This document shows, one piece after another, positions 1 through 9,178 of a stretch of DNA of 64,000 bases (position 1 is the first letter of the stretch; the number at the start of each line of letters is the position of its first letter). Under the pieces are notes generated by a model. It saw only the letters and a program-made list of their open reading frames with translations. It was not told where the DNA came from and ran no database searches. The position numbers and the translations under genes are program-made. Source of the DNA: Mesorhizobium sp. CU3 (GTDB taxonomy: Bacteria; Pseudomonadota; Alphaproteobacteria; Rhizobiales; Rhizobiaceae); the NCBI RefSeq assembly GCF_006442965.1, contig NZ_VFWX01000002.1:248001-312000 (forward strand), written 5' to 3'.

Positions 1-60
1 CCGGTACTGCCAATCGTTGCGCAGGCGATAAGTCAGATGCTCATGGGCGGTACTTACTAG
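1..60 (+). CDS. Possible 3' end of a gene cut by the window edge
   Basis: Frame 1 is open from the first base to a TAG stop at 58-60 and gives a 19-residue tail ending in MLMGGTY. The residues are plausible for a protein C-terminus, but the stretch is too short to assign a family, and an open frame of this length can occur by chance in GC-rich DNA. Confidence 0.25.
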   Translation, partial: PVLPIVAQAISQMLMGGTY

Positions 61-574
61 GACGTACCATGTGGGGGTCGCTTCTCCATCTTTTTGCCGG
101 CTCATCGAATGCTAGGAAAGGCCTATGGTCGCTGCCAGCCGGCGCCCGCCACCTATCCCGCCGGTCAGGCCCGGTTCCTGGCGCCCCCGCTAGGCCGGGC
201 CGATGCTGGGCGATTTGTGTCAGAGCAAGCCCTGTGCCCACCGCCCCATTCACGGCAGCGGTGGGCGCCCCGTTGTGAAGGGCATACCCGGGAATAGTGC
301 GGCCACCCCGGCTACATTAGGACACTTGCAAATTCTGTGCCGCGGATAAATTCCCGATTTCACACAGACATAGAGGCAAGGCGTCCAGCCCTTCTGCGGA
401 TCAGGCGTGTGAATTGCAGGTTCCGATCGTCACGCCCGGCGGACTATTCAAGATCGATGCTGCCCGCTCGGAACTGCCCCAATCGCAAACACCCAAAGGT
501 TCAATGGCTCTACATCCAGTGGCCAGCTTGAACGCAGCACCGCCTTCCCCGATGGTCGTGAAAAAGGGAGCTAA
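61..574. other. Region without a convincing gene
   Basis: Several short overlapping frames exist on both strands, but none has a good ribosome binding site together with a protein-like composition. The stretch contains GC-rich inverted repeats: arms CCCACCGC and GCGGTGGG at about 238-266, and GCCCGG/CCGGGC arms around 168-200. These could be RNA structure or simply GC-rich sequence. No known RNA family was recognised. Confidence 0.4.
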
Positions 575-895
575 GTGGAGATGCGAGGGCTTCTTGGAAT
601 AATCATACTGGTCATCACGACCGTGGGCGCCGTGGCAGACGATGGGGCGCAGGAGGCATACGATGGATGTCTCAGCGCCGGATTTGAGAAATTCAAGGGC
701 CTCTGCGAGCCGGCGGACCTGATTGGCAGGGCTGTCGTTTTCGAGTGTAGGCCACAACTCAATACCTTGATGAAGGCACTTTCGCGCCTTGACCCTGTCG
801 ATAGACAGGACATCGCCGACAAACGCGAGAACGAAAAAGTGGACGAAATTCTCACTCGTGTATTGGAATACAGGCTGGCGCATCCTTGCAAATGA
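575..895 (+). CDS. Small secreted hypothetical protein
   Basis: A 106-residue protein with an N-terminal hydrophobic signal segment (LLGIIILVITTVGAVA, about residues 5-21), so it is probably exported. The mature part has four cysteines and a charged helical C-terminal half. The start is either GTG at 575, with GGAG four bases upstream, or ATG two codons later at 581. I do not recognise a family. It stands alone, followed by a non-coding gap and then the ankyrin/cytochrome gene on the same strand. Confidence 0.6.
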   Translation: MEMRGLLGIIILVITTVGAVADDGAQEAYDGCLSAGFEKFKGLCEPADLIGRAVVFECRPQLNTLMKALSRLDPVDRQDIADKRENEKVDEILTRVLEYRLAHPCK

Positions 896-1162
896 CCCCG
901 CTATCCCACGTCGGATAGAGAATCTCTGGCGGCCGATGGGCTAATGCCCGGGCCGAATTAGCACGCCCCGCACTCTATTCCTTGGCCAACATATAAGAAT
1001 GTGCTAAAATATCTTCCGTGCAGGAGCGTGTGTCGCGATACGCGCTAGCCTCCTCGCTTTCCAGGCAGTCGGTCGGCCACGTGATGGCACGCCGGCCAAG
1101 GCTAAACCTGTCGATGATGCCGGCCCGCCACGAGAAGTCGCAAACGCATCAGGGAGGACAGG

Positions 1163-2053
1163 ATGATCAAGTGGGTTGTGGGAGCTTCCTGCGTTCTTTG
1201 GCTTTTCGCCCTGCCCGCTCACGCAAGCGACTTGGGTGATCTTGTAAAGCAAGGCGACGTCGCGGGTGTGACTTCCGCCTTGGACAAGGGCGCGGCCATC
1301 AACGAGATTGACGGGGTGACGGCGCTCTACATCGCTTGCGAAAGCGGAAACGGCGAGCTGGCAAAACTGCTGGTCGATCGGGGGGCGGATGTGAACCTGC
1401 TCGTCAGTTGGCAAAGAACGCCACTCTACGCCGCCAACAAAGGTGGGCACGCCGAGATCGTGAAGCTGTTGCTCGACAATGGGGCCGATCCCAATCAGAT
1501 CGCGAAATCGCAAACTCCGTTGCACGTGGCTGCCGAGAAAGGCTGCCTCCCCTGCGTCGTCCATCTCGTGGACGCTGGAGCAGACGTCAACGCAATGACA
1601 TCGAATGGAAATCCTCCCATCCATCTGGCCAAGCTCAGTGGCCACGAAGACGTCGTCGCCTACCTGCGCGCTCACGGCGCCGGACGACCGGCCATCGCGC
1701 CGATTTCGGCACGACTTGCATCGGCAAGCGCTGCGACTGGCAAAGGAATATTCGACGGAACGTGCGGCACCTGTCACCTTTCAGCGCCGCACCTCAATAT
1801 CCCCAAAAAGGTCAATCTGTGGGGCGTCGTAGGGCGGCCGAAGGCTTCACAAAGCGATGTCCCCTATTCGTCGGCTCTGAAGGAAGCCGGTGGCGTATGG
1901 GGCTTTGAAGACCTCAATGCCTTTATCTCCAACCCGGCATTCGCTTTGCCCGGAACAGATATGATTTTCCCGGGTATGCAGGACGAGAAGCAGCGGGCAG
2001 ACGTCATCGCCTACCTGCGGACCTTGAGCGACACACCGTTGCCGCTTCCCTAA
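1163..2053 (+). CDS. Ankyrin-repeat / cytochrome c fusion protein
   Basis: A 296-residue exported protein. Residues 1-21 are a signal peptide ending PAHA. Residues 24-175 hold about four ankyrin repeats (TALYIACESGNGELAKLL, TPLYAANKGGHAEIVKLL, TPLHVAAEKG, PPIHLAKLSGHEDVVAYL). Residues 193-296 form a class I cytochrome c domain with the haem motif CGTCH at 201-205, GVVGR at 221-225 and the likely axial Met in PGTDM (Met267). The start follows AGGGAGGACAGG. The haem motif implies the mature protein is periplasmic, with the ankyrin part probably a protein-docking module. The electron partner is unknown. Confidence 0.9.
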   Translation: MIKWVVGASCVLWLFALPAHASDLGDLVKQGDVAGVTSALDKGAAINEIDGVTALYIACESGNGELAKLLVDRGADVNLLVSWQRTPLYAANKGGHAEIVKLLLDNGADPNQIAKSQTPLHVAAEKGCLPCVVHLVDAGADVNAMTSNGNPPIHLAKLSGHEDVVAYLRAHGAGRPAIAPISARLASASAATGKGIFDGTCGTCHLSAPHLNIPKKVNLWGVVGRPKASQSDVPYSSALKEAGGVWGFEDLNAFISNPAFALPGTDMIFPGMQDEKQRADVIAYLRTLSDTPLPLP

Positions 2054-2096
2054 AATTGAACGGCGGGACCTGCCCCGCCGTTCCGATCTCCCAACC

Positions 2097-3053
2097 TCAG
2101 TTGTTCCAGCTTACAAGCCCAAGCAGCCTCTCGCCCAGCGGCGTCAGCTTCGCCGTCTCGGCGTGATTCTTCTCCCAGCCGCGCGGATCGCCGGCAAAGC
2201 CGGCGCGCTGCGGCGCTTCGCGCTCGCGCCAGGAGCGGATGCGCGCCTCGCGCTCGACGAGGTTTGTCTCGTCGGCCGGGAACATCGAGATGTACTGCGC
2301 CATCCGTACCTTGTCGTCCGATCTGTTCGGCGCCACGCCATGCGCCAACAGCGAGTTGAAGATCATCAGATCGCCGGGGAACAGCTCGAGCTTCTCGATC
2401 CTGTCCTCCAGCCCGTTCATATCCGGGTGATGCGGGTCGCGGTCGGCAGGCTGGGTCTTCACCCACTCGTCAAAGTGCTCGAACAGGTAGGGCACGCATT
2501 GGAAGCCGCCTATGTCGCCGCCATCCTGATGCACCAGAGATAGAACGCCCTGGACCGAGATCGGCTTGGGCTCCAGCGAGGTGTCGGCATCCCAATGGAT
2601 GAAGCCGGGCGAGGCACGCTTGCCCTTGTTCGGCGTGTTGAGGTTGGCGCGGTCGATGGCGACCCAGAGATCCTCGATGTCCCAGATGTCGACGAACGCG
2701 TCATAGACGCGGCGCGCCATGCGGTTGTCCCACAGGAACTGGTGGTTGTAGATCTCCACCATGCCGGCATTGTTGATCTCCTTCAGCGCATAGTCGCGCC
2801 GCTGGTTGACATCCCAGCTCGCCGGATCATTGGGATCCTTCTCCTCGAATTGCCAAAGCAGCGCCTTGAGCCGCTCGACATTCTCCGCCGGCACCGCATT
2901 GCGCACGATGACGAACCCACGCTTCTGCCAGTGCCGGAAATCCGCTTCCGACAGCACCCGCAAGGGCAGCGTCTTCTTGATCTTCGACAATTGCGTCGTC
3001 GCGCGGCTGGATGTCGGGTGGTCGTCCTTGGTGATGTCTTTTGCATGCGCCAT
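2097..3053 (-). CDS. Phytanoyl-CoA dioxygenase family protein
   Basis: A 318-residue Fe(II)/2-oxoglutarate-dependent dioxygenase of the PhyH family. The metal-binding HxD is seen in FIHWDAD, and the distal His and oxoglutarate-binding Arg are probably in LLAHGVAPNRSDDKVR. The start at 3053 is chosen because GAGGAGG lies just upstream; an in-frame extension to 3110 has no such site. The gene is divergent from an AraC regulator, which probably controls it. The substrate cannot be read from the sequence; relatives hydroxylate varied small molecules. Confidence 0.85.
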   Translation of the reverse strand: MAHAKDITKDDHPTSSRATTQLSKIKKTLPLRVLSEADFRHWQKRGFVIVRNAVPAENVERLKALLWQFEEKDPNDPASWDVNQRRDYALKEINNAGMVEIYNHQFLWDNRMARRVYDAFVDIWDIEDLWVAIDRANLNTPNKGKRASPGFIHWDADTSLEPKPISVQGVLSLVHQDGGDIGGFQCVPYLFEHFDEWVKTQPADRDPHHPDMNGLEDRIEKLELFPGDLMIFNSLLAHGVAPNRSDDKVRMAQYISMFPADETNLVEREARIRSWREREAPQRAGFAGDPRGWEKNHAETAKLTPLGERLLGLVSWNN

Positions 3054-3121
3054 CGGTTTCCTCCTCGTTTTTTGCCTTGTTGGAGTTGAGGCTAACCGAA
3101 CGTCAGGCACGCATGTTGTCC

Positions 3122-3156
3122 CTGACAGGCCAGAAATGATACTATTCTGGCGTCAG
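3122..3156. promoter_or_regulatory. Palindrome between dioxygenase and AraC genes, candidate operator
   Basis: An inverted repeat with inner arms GCCAGAA and TTCTGGC (7 bp, perfect, 9-base spacer) extends outward to CTGAC and GTCAG, broken only by two extra bases in the left arm. It sits in the 145-bp divergent intergenic region about 40 bases before the AraC start. The position suggests an operator, perhaps for the AraC protein itself. Confidence 0.5.
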
Positions 3157-3198
3157 CTGTAGCCGTGACGCCGTTCAAGGCCGCTCGGGAGCTAAGGT

Positions 3199-4062
3199 GT
3201 GAAGCCATATCTGGAGAAGGTCACCGTCGCCGACGATGCGTCCTGGTCCATGGTGCGCGTTCCGCGCAATCCGACCATTCCCTTCGAATGGCATCATCAT
3301 CCGGAATACGAACTGACGCTCACCTCGAACTCCCGCGGCCGCCGCTTCATCGGCGATAATGTCGGCAGCTATGACGACGGCGACTTGGTGCTGCTCGGGC
3401 CCAACCTGCCGCATACCTGGTCGTCATCGAGCAAGATCGATGACGATAAACCCCATCTGGTCATGGTCATCTGGTTCAGGCCGGAATGGGCGCGCGGGTT
3501 GATTGGCCTGCTCACCGAATTGCGGTCGGTCGGCGCAATGCTCGACCGATCGGCGCGCGGACTGAAATTCTCGCCCAGCGCTGCCGAGCGCGTCAGGGCA
3601 AAGATCGAAGCGATCTTCGACAAGCCGCCGGCGGACCGGCTCCTTGACCTCATGTCCACCCTGCTGACGCTAGCCGAAGACAGCGAGGCCGAACCGTTGA
3701 CCGCGCCCGCCCGTTCGCCGGCTTCCGCGCTCGCTGCGAGCGGATCGCGCATCGATCGCGTGCTCGACCACCTGCACGCGCATTACACGGAGGATCTCCG
3801 GATTGATCAGCTCGCGCGCATTGCTGCGCTCAGCCCGTCGGGCCTGCACCGCATGTTCACCCGCCAGACACGGCTGACGCTGATCGAATATGTGACTCGC
3901 CTGCGTATCGGCGAGGCCTGCGCCCGCCTGGCCGACGAGGATCGGCCCATTGCGCACATCGCCGAGATGGTCGGCTATCGCTCGCTCGCCAATTTCGGAC
4001 GCCAATTCAAGGCTTTGAAAGGCCTGACGCCGCGCGAATACCGCAACAGGTTCGCCGCCTAA
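3199..4062 (+). CDS. AraC-family transcriptional regulator
   Basis: A 287-residue regulator. The N-terminal part resembles a cupin-like sensing domain (WHHHPEYELTL near residue 31), and the last about 100 residues are a double helix-turn-helix AraC domain (IDQLARIAALSPSGLHRMF, then IAHIAEMVGYRSLANFGRQF and LTPREYR). The start is GTG with GGAG seven bases upstream. It is divergent from the dioxygenase, the usual arrangement for a local activator; the effector is unknown. Confidence 0.9.
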   Translation: MKPYLEKVTVADDASWSMVRVPRNPTIPFEWHHHPEYELTLTSNSRGRRFIGDNVGSYDDGDLVLLGPNLPHTWSSSSKIDDDKPHLVMVIWFRPEWARGLIGLLTELRSVGAMLDRSARGLKFSPSAAERVRAKIEAIFDKPPADRLLDLMSTLLTLAEDSEAEPLTAPARSPASALAASGSRIDRVLDHLHAHYTEDLRIDQLARIAALSPSGLHRMFTRQTRLTLIEYVTRLRIGEACARLADEDRPIAHIAEMVGYRSLANFGRQFKALKGLTPREYRNRFAA

Positions 4063-4131
4063 GCCCGAACCCGGGAACCATTTCCTTCCTTGTCCCGTTC
4101 AACCCACGGGCGAAAGAGACGGAGAATTGAG

Positions 4132-4335
4132 ATGGCTGTGAGATGCCGTATTTCCATTGACGACGCGAGGGATGTGGACGAGCTCGCCTTCCAGGAATTG
4201 CCCCGCGTCGGCGAAAGCGTGTCGATGCCGGTGGAAGGATCCAACCAGGACCTTCGCGTTCTGCGCGTCGTCCACATGCCGGGCACCGAACAGGGTGCGA
4301 CTACGATGCTGGAGCTGACCAGCAGGATTCTCTAA
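4132..4335 (+). CDS. Small conserved hypothetical protein
   Basis: A 67-residue protein with no signal peptide, Cys4 near the N-terminus and a compact alternating hydrophobic pattern. ATG at 4132 is preferred because GGAG lies nine bases before it; the longer in-frame start at 4090 adds an arginine-rich tail with no ribosome binding site. A strong terminator follows at once, so this is an independent short transcript. I do not recognise its function. Confidence 0.65.
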   Translation: MAVRCRISIDDARDVDELAFQELPRVGESVSMPVEGSNQDLRVLRVVHMPGTEQGATTMLELTSRIL

Positions 4336-4362
4336 CGCCTACCTAACCGCATTCCTTCAAAG

Positions 4363-4392
4363 AAAAACCCGCCTCGCCGCAGGCGGGTTTTT
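4363..4392. terminator. Rho-independent terminator
   Basis: A perfect 12-bp stem (AAAAACCCGCCT / AGGCGGGTTTTT) with a six-base loop, with the T-run inside the 3' arm. The A-run on the other side makes it work in both directions, closing both the small gene at 4132-4335 and the minus-strand RiPP-like gene at 4416-4514. Confidence 0.9.
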
Positions 4393-4415
4393 CGATTCGA
4401 GCGCTCGGCCGGCTG

Positions 4416-4514
4416 CTATTCGCTCAACACGACCCCGGAAGCCGAGATCTGCGCCGTGCGCTCGGTAAGCTTCCCGCGCCTCGCCAGTGCAGGCTTTTCA
4501 TAGGCTTTCTTCAT
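4416..4514 (-). CDS. Putative RiPP precursor with lasso-type leader motif
   Basis: A 32-residue ORF with GGAG seven bases before its ATG. The N-terminal part reads MKKAYEKPALARRGKLTERT and matches the lasso leader pattern YxxPxLx3Gx5T exactly (Tyr5, Pro8, Leu10, Gly14, Thr20), the region bound by PqqD-like recognition elements. The remaining 12 residues (AQISASGVVLSE) would be the core. If cleavage falls after Ala21, the core lacks the Asp or Glu at positions 7-9 needed for a lasso ring, and no lasso protease, cyclase or PqqD gene is in the window. A bidirectional terminator follows. It is an orphan precursor or a small protein that keeps only the leader motif. Confidence 0.7.
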   Translation of the reverse strand: MKKAYEKPALARRGKLTERTAQISASGVVLSE

Positions 4515-4622
4515 CTCGCCGCTCCGTATTCGAACTGCCCCGTCTTAGGCTCAAGACAAGGAACGCACCCGCTGCAGTTGCGTTCCGCAGCGGTGAGCGG
4601 CGTTGGATCCTCAAGACGTCCT

Positions 4623-5552
4623 TCAGGCGCTTGCCAGCAGCGCCTCCACCTCCTGCAACGTCGGCATGGAAGGCGCCGTGCCGGGACGTGTCACGGAAAT
4701 GCCGGCGACGGCGCAGGCGAAGCGCACCGCCTCCAGCGGCTCGACGCCTTTTGCCAGCGCGGCGGCCAGTCCGCCGTTAAAGGCATCGCCGGCCCCGGTG
4801 GTTTCCACGACAGCGCCGGCATTGACGGCGCCGACATGCTCGGAGCGGGCCTTGGTATGGAGCAGCGCGCCCTTCTCGCCGAGTGTGACGATGACCGCGC
4901 CGACGCCCTTGGCCAAAAGCGCGTCGGCGGCGCGGCGCGCGTCATCGACCGTCGACACTTTTATGCCGGTCAGCCCTTCGGCCTCGGTCTCGTTCGGCGT
5001 GACATAGTCGCAGAGCGTATAGATGCGATCCGGCAGGCTTGCTGCCGGCGCCGGGTTGAGGATGGTGGTCACCCCTGCCCCGCGCGCGATCTCGAGCGCT
5101 TTCAAAGCCGCATCGATCGGCTGTTCGAGTTGGGTTACGAAGACGCCGGCCGAGCGGATCAGGCCGGCATGCGCCTCGATGTCGGCGGGCGAGATCAGCA
5201 TCGCAGCGCCCGGGCTGACGATGATGGCGTTGTTGCCGCTGCCTTCTTCGACGAAGATATAGGCGGCGCCCGTATAGCTGTCGGGCGTGTCGATGACGGC
5301 GCTTTTGACGCCCGCCGCCGCCCATGTCTGCTTGGCCATGTCGGCGAACGCATCGACGCCGAGCCTGGTGAGGAAGGTGGTATCGGCACCGAGCTTGCCG
5401 GCCGCCACCGCCTGGTTCGAGCCCTTGCCGCCCGGCCCGAGCTTGAAGGAATTGCCGAGGATGGTCTCGCCCATTCGCGGCTGCCGGTCCGCGCGATAGG
5501 CCGTGTCGGCGACGAAAACACCAAGAATAACAACAGGTTTGCCGGCGGCCAT
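4623..5552 (-). CDS. rbsK: PfkB-family sugar kinase, ribokinase-like
   Basis: A 309-residue ribokinase-type kinase that would phosphorylate a sugar entering the pathway. It has the GGKGSNQA substrate/ATP loop near residue 40 and the second PfkB signature TTGAGDAFNGG with catalytic Asp near residue 253. The start at 5552 has GGAG seven bases upstream, inside the end of the preceding fucU gene, so the two are translationally coupled (four bases between stop and start). Ribose is the default substrate, but the neighbours (FucU, aldo-keto reductase, SIS protein) leave the true sugar open. Confidence 0.9.
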   Translation of the reverse strand: MAAGKPVVILGVFVADTAYRADRQPRMGETILGNSFKLGPGGKGSNQAVAAGKLGADTTFLTRLGVDAFADMAKQTWAAAGVKSAVIDTPDSYTGAAYIFVEEGSGNNAIIVSPGAAMLISPADIEAHAGLIRSAGVFVTQLEQPIDAALKALEIARGAGVTTILNPAPAASLPDRIYTLCDYVTPNETEAEGLTGIKVSTVDDARRAADALLAKGVGAVIVTLGEKGALLHTKARSEHVGAVNAGAVVETTGAGDAFNGGLAAALAKGVEPLEAVRFACAVAGISVTRPGTAPSMPTLQEVEALLASA

Positions 5553-5556
5553 GATC

Positions 5557-6009
5557 TTACTCCGCATCCGGCGGCACGACGCCCTTGCGGAAGGCGAAGC
5601 AGCCATAGAAACGGCGCTCGCCGGTCTGGATGACGCAGTAGGCCTTCTTGGAACGTTCGTAGAAAGCGTAGCGCTCGATCGAGATCATCGGCCAGGGCTT
5701 GCCCTCGGCGGCGTCGATCTCCTTTTGCACTTCCTTCTGCACCGCCGGGATCTCGTTCGGCTTGCCGACGATCTCCATGCGCGCGGCGGCATCGTTCACG
5801 AAGGTGTCGAGCGGATAAAGCGACAGCACCGCCTTCACCACCTCGGCCGCCGAGGCGTCGATGCGCAGCAACTTGCCGTGCACGGTCTGCCTGGCCACCG
5901 AATCGGACGGGAAATTGGTGTCGGCGATAATCAGGTCATCGCCATGGCCCATTGCCCGCAGCGCCTGGAGCACATCGGCGTTGAGCAGCGGATTGATCCC
6001 TTTGAGCAT
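5557..6009 (-). CDS. fucU: RbsD/FucU-family sugar mutarotase
   Basis: A 150-residue protein of the RbsD/FucU family, which interconverts ring forms of sugars to supply the kinase or isomerase. The N-terminal LKGINPLL and the conserved LRAMGHGD with the catalytic His are typical of FucU rather than RbsD, and the length is normal. It lies directly upstream of the ribokinase-like gene and downstream of the transporter ATPase on the same strand. Confidence 0.88.
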   Translation of the reverse strand: MLKGINPLLNADVLQALRAMGHGDDLIIADTNFPSDSVARQTVHGKLLRIDASAAEVVKAVLSLYPLDTFVNDAAARMEIVGKPNEIPAVQKEVQKEIDAAEGKPWPMISIERYAFYERSKKAYCVIQTGERRFYGCFAFRKGVVPPDAE

Positions 6010-6040
6010 GGTTCCCTCTTGGAAGTCTGTTTGGTGTCTG

Positions 6041-6087
6041 GAGTAATTCCAGGTGCGAGCGGTTTTCCGTCCGGAGTTGCGTAAACT

Positions 6088-6088
<1 letters not shown>
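6041..6088. repeat. Rhizobial intergenic repeat, partial copy
   Basis: Contains AATTCCAGG, then CGGTTTTCCGTCCGGAGTTGCGTAAA, as seen (with small changes) at 57649-57752 and 59249-59301. It lies between fucU and the ATPase gene, so it is probably transcribed within the operon. Confidence 0.7.
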
Positions 6089-7143
<1,055 letters not shown>

Positions 7144-7231
7144 CGTCTCCCCTTATTATCGTTTGCGGTGAAGCTAGCCATTGCGAACGGCAAGGGCAAG
7201 TCGGTATATTATAGATAAAAACCCATTCGTG

Positions 7232-7260
7232 TTGACAAGGTAATCGATTACGCGAATAGT
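7232..7260 (+). promoter_or_regulatory. Promoter with LacI-type operator for the sugar transporter
   Basis: A consensus -35 TTGACA (7232-7237), a 17-base spacer and AATAGT (7255-7260, 4 of 6 matches to TATAAT). The spacer holds the perfect 12-bp palindrome GTAATCGATTAC (7240-7251), typical of LacI-family operators and placed where a bound repressor would block RNA polymerase. It drives the binding-protein gene at 7438. No LacI-type regulator is encoded in the window. Confidence 0.75.
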
Positions 7261-7437
7261 GGCGAGTGCCAATCCGAGAGCAGGCCTGTTATCCTGAAAT
7301 CGGAACTCCGGCGACGCAGGGTGGGGTCCCACGTCCCCGTATGATCGAGGAGAACCGCTGACGTTCCGACGTCCGAGAGATTGGCGTTTTCAATTCTAAA
7401 CTGGTCAATTCACGACTGTTCTGGGAGGAACCTGTAG

Positions 7438-9102
7438 ATGAGAGTCGATCTGTACGAAAAACTGATGCGCGCCGGTGCCAACCGCCGCGAACTGCTGAAG
7501 GGCGCTGCCTCGATGGCAGCACTTGCCGCCGCGTCCGGCGCCGGGCTCGGCGCGCTCACCAAGCCGGCCGCCGCCGACGACGCCTTGCGCGCGAAGATCC
7601 TGCAGATTCCGGGCGTCGGCAAAGGCCAGCCCACCGATGCCGACTTCCAGAAGGTCGGCGAGCTCTGCCTCGAGGCGACCAAGGCCAATGTCAAGGAAGG
7701 CGAGTTCGCCGGCGTCGAGCTCACCTTCATGGGCCTCAACAACCAGAACCTGCACAACGTGCTGTTCCGCGGCTTCCTGAAGCCTTGGGAGGCCTATACG
7801 GGCGCCAAGATCAGTTGGATCGACCTCGCCCAGGCCGACTACAATGCCCGCCTGCAGCAGTCGATCGCCACCGGCACCGTCGACTTCGACATCATCGAGA
7901 TGGGCGCACCCTTCGAGGGCGATGTCTGCGGCAAGGGCCTGACCTCGGAAATGCCCGACTGGGTCAAGAAGCAGATCGACTTCGACGATCTCGTCAACTA
8001 CCTCAAGCCGCCGGTCGGCACCTGGGACGGCAAGCAGTATCGCGTCACCATCGACGGCGACACGCATAACTTCAACTACCGCACCGACGTCTTCGCCGAT
8101 GCCGACCTCGCCAAGCAGTGGAAGGACAGCGGCGCCACCACCGAATGGGGCGTGCCGAAGACCTGGCAGGAAGTGCAGGCTGTCACCAAGTTCCTCAAGG
8201 GCAAGAAGTTCAAGGGCCAGGACGTCTATGGCTATCTCGACGCGCCCAAGCCCTGGGGCGGTTTCGGCTTTTATTTCCTCGGCAGCCGCGCCACCGCCTA
8301 TGCCAAGCATCCCGACGACAAGGCCTGGCTGTTCGACGCCGACACGATGAAGCCGCGCGTCAACAATCCGGCCTGGGTGCGCGCCATCCAGGACGTCATC
8401 GACGCCCTGCCCTCCGAGCCCGCCGACCAGATCAACGCCGATCCGAACACGACTGCCTTCCAGCAGTTCCTGGCCGGCACCGGATCGATGATCCCCTGGT
8501 GGGGCGACGTCGGCTCGAACGTCAAGACCAATGACTCGTCGGTGATCGGCGACGTCACCGGCTTCTCGATCCTGCCGGGCTCCGACGACGTCTACAACTC
8601 CAAGACCGGCCAGTGGGAAAAGCTCGCCAGCGGCCCGAACTATTCGCCGAACTGCGCCTATCTCGGTTGGGGCGTCTATGTCATGGCCCGTGTCGATAGC
8701 GACGAGAAGAAGAAGAAGGCGGCATGGTCCGCTGCCGCCCATCTCGGCGGCAAGGACTTGTCGATCTGGACGGCGATGTATCCGTCGGGCTTCCAGCCCT
8801 ACCGCAACTCCCACTTCAACATTCCCGAGTGGGTGGCGGCCGGCTATGACGAGGCCTTCATCACCTCCTACCTCAAGTCGGAAGGCGACAGCTACAACCA
8901 TCCGAACGCCGCGATCGAGCCGCGTATCCCCGGCATCTTCCAGTACTACTCCGCCGCCGAGGATATCCTGGCCAACACCTTCGCCGGCAAGATGAAGGCG
9001 CAGGAAGGCGCCGACGCCATCGCCGCCGCCTGGGAGAAGCTGACCGACCAGATCGGTCGCGAAAAGCAGGTCAAGCTCTACAAAGCCTCGCTCGGCATGT
9101 AA
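7438..9102 (+). CDS. Extracellular sugar-binding protein of ABC importer
   Basis: A 554-residue periplasmic binding protein, large for its family (usually 410-450). Residues 20-45 carry a Tat-type signal (NRRELLKGA, then an alanine-rich hydrophobic stretch and PAAADD), so it is probably exported folded. The mature part has the type I sugar-binding fold pattern (TGAKISWIDLA, FDIIEMGAPFEGDV). GGAGGAA lies before the ATG. The extra length fits binding of an oligosaccharide or a bulky glycoside, which is inference. A strong hairpin after it reduces read-through to the permeases. Confidence 0.92.
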   Translation: MRVDLYEKLMRAGANRRELLKGAASMAALAAASGAGLGALTKPAAADDALRAKILQIPGVGKGQPTDADFQKVGELCLEATKANVKEGEFAGVELTFMGLNNQNLHNVLFRGFLKPWEAYTGAKISWIDLAQADYNARLQQSIATGTVDFDIIEMGAPFEGDVCGKGLTSEMPDWVKKQIDFDDLVNYLKPPVGTWDGKQYRVTIDGDTHNFNYRTDVFADADLAKQWKDSGATTEWGVPKTWQEVQAVTKFLKGKKFKGQDVYGYLDAPKPWGGFGFYFLGSRATAYAKHPDDKAWLFDADTMKPRVNNPAWVRAIQDVIDALPSEPADQINADPNTTAFQQFLAGTGSMIPWWGDVGSNVKTNDSSVIGDVTGFSILPGSDDVYNSKTGQWEKLASGPNYSPNCAYLGWGVYVMARVDSDEKKKKAAWSAAAHLGGKDLSIWTAMYPSGFQPYRNSHFNIPEWVAAGYDEAFITSYLKSEGDSYNHPNAAIEPRIPGIFQYYSAAEDILANTFAGKMKAQEGADAIAAAWEKLTDQIGREKQVKLYKASLGM

Positions 9103-9120
9103 GCTGTCTGAACCCAAGTC

Positions 9121-9151
9121 GCGGCCCGGCGACGCCTCGTCGCCGGGCCGC
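9121..9151 (+). terminator. Intra-operon hairpin between binding protein and permease genes
   Basis: A perfect 13-bp GC stem (arms at 9121-9133 and 9139-9151) with a five-base loop and no T-run. Such structures after binding-protein genes stabilise the upstream mRNA and lower permease expression. It also rules out ATG 9152 as an efficient start, since that codon abuts the stem. Confidence 0.75.
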
Positions 9152-9178
9152 ATGTTTATCCTGCAAGAGGCGAGAGGC

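Noticed and set aside
9152..9178. ATG 9152 as permease start
   Set aside because: It abuts the 13-bp hairpin, so a ribosome could not easily bind; GTG 9179 has a suitable site.
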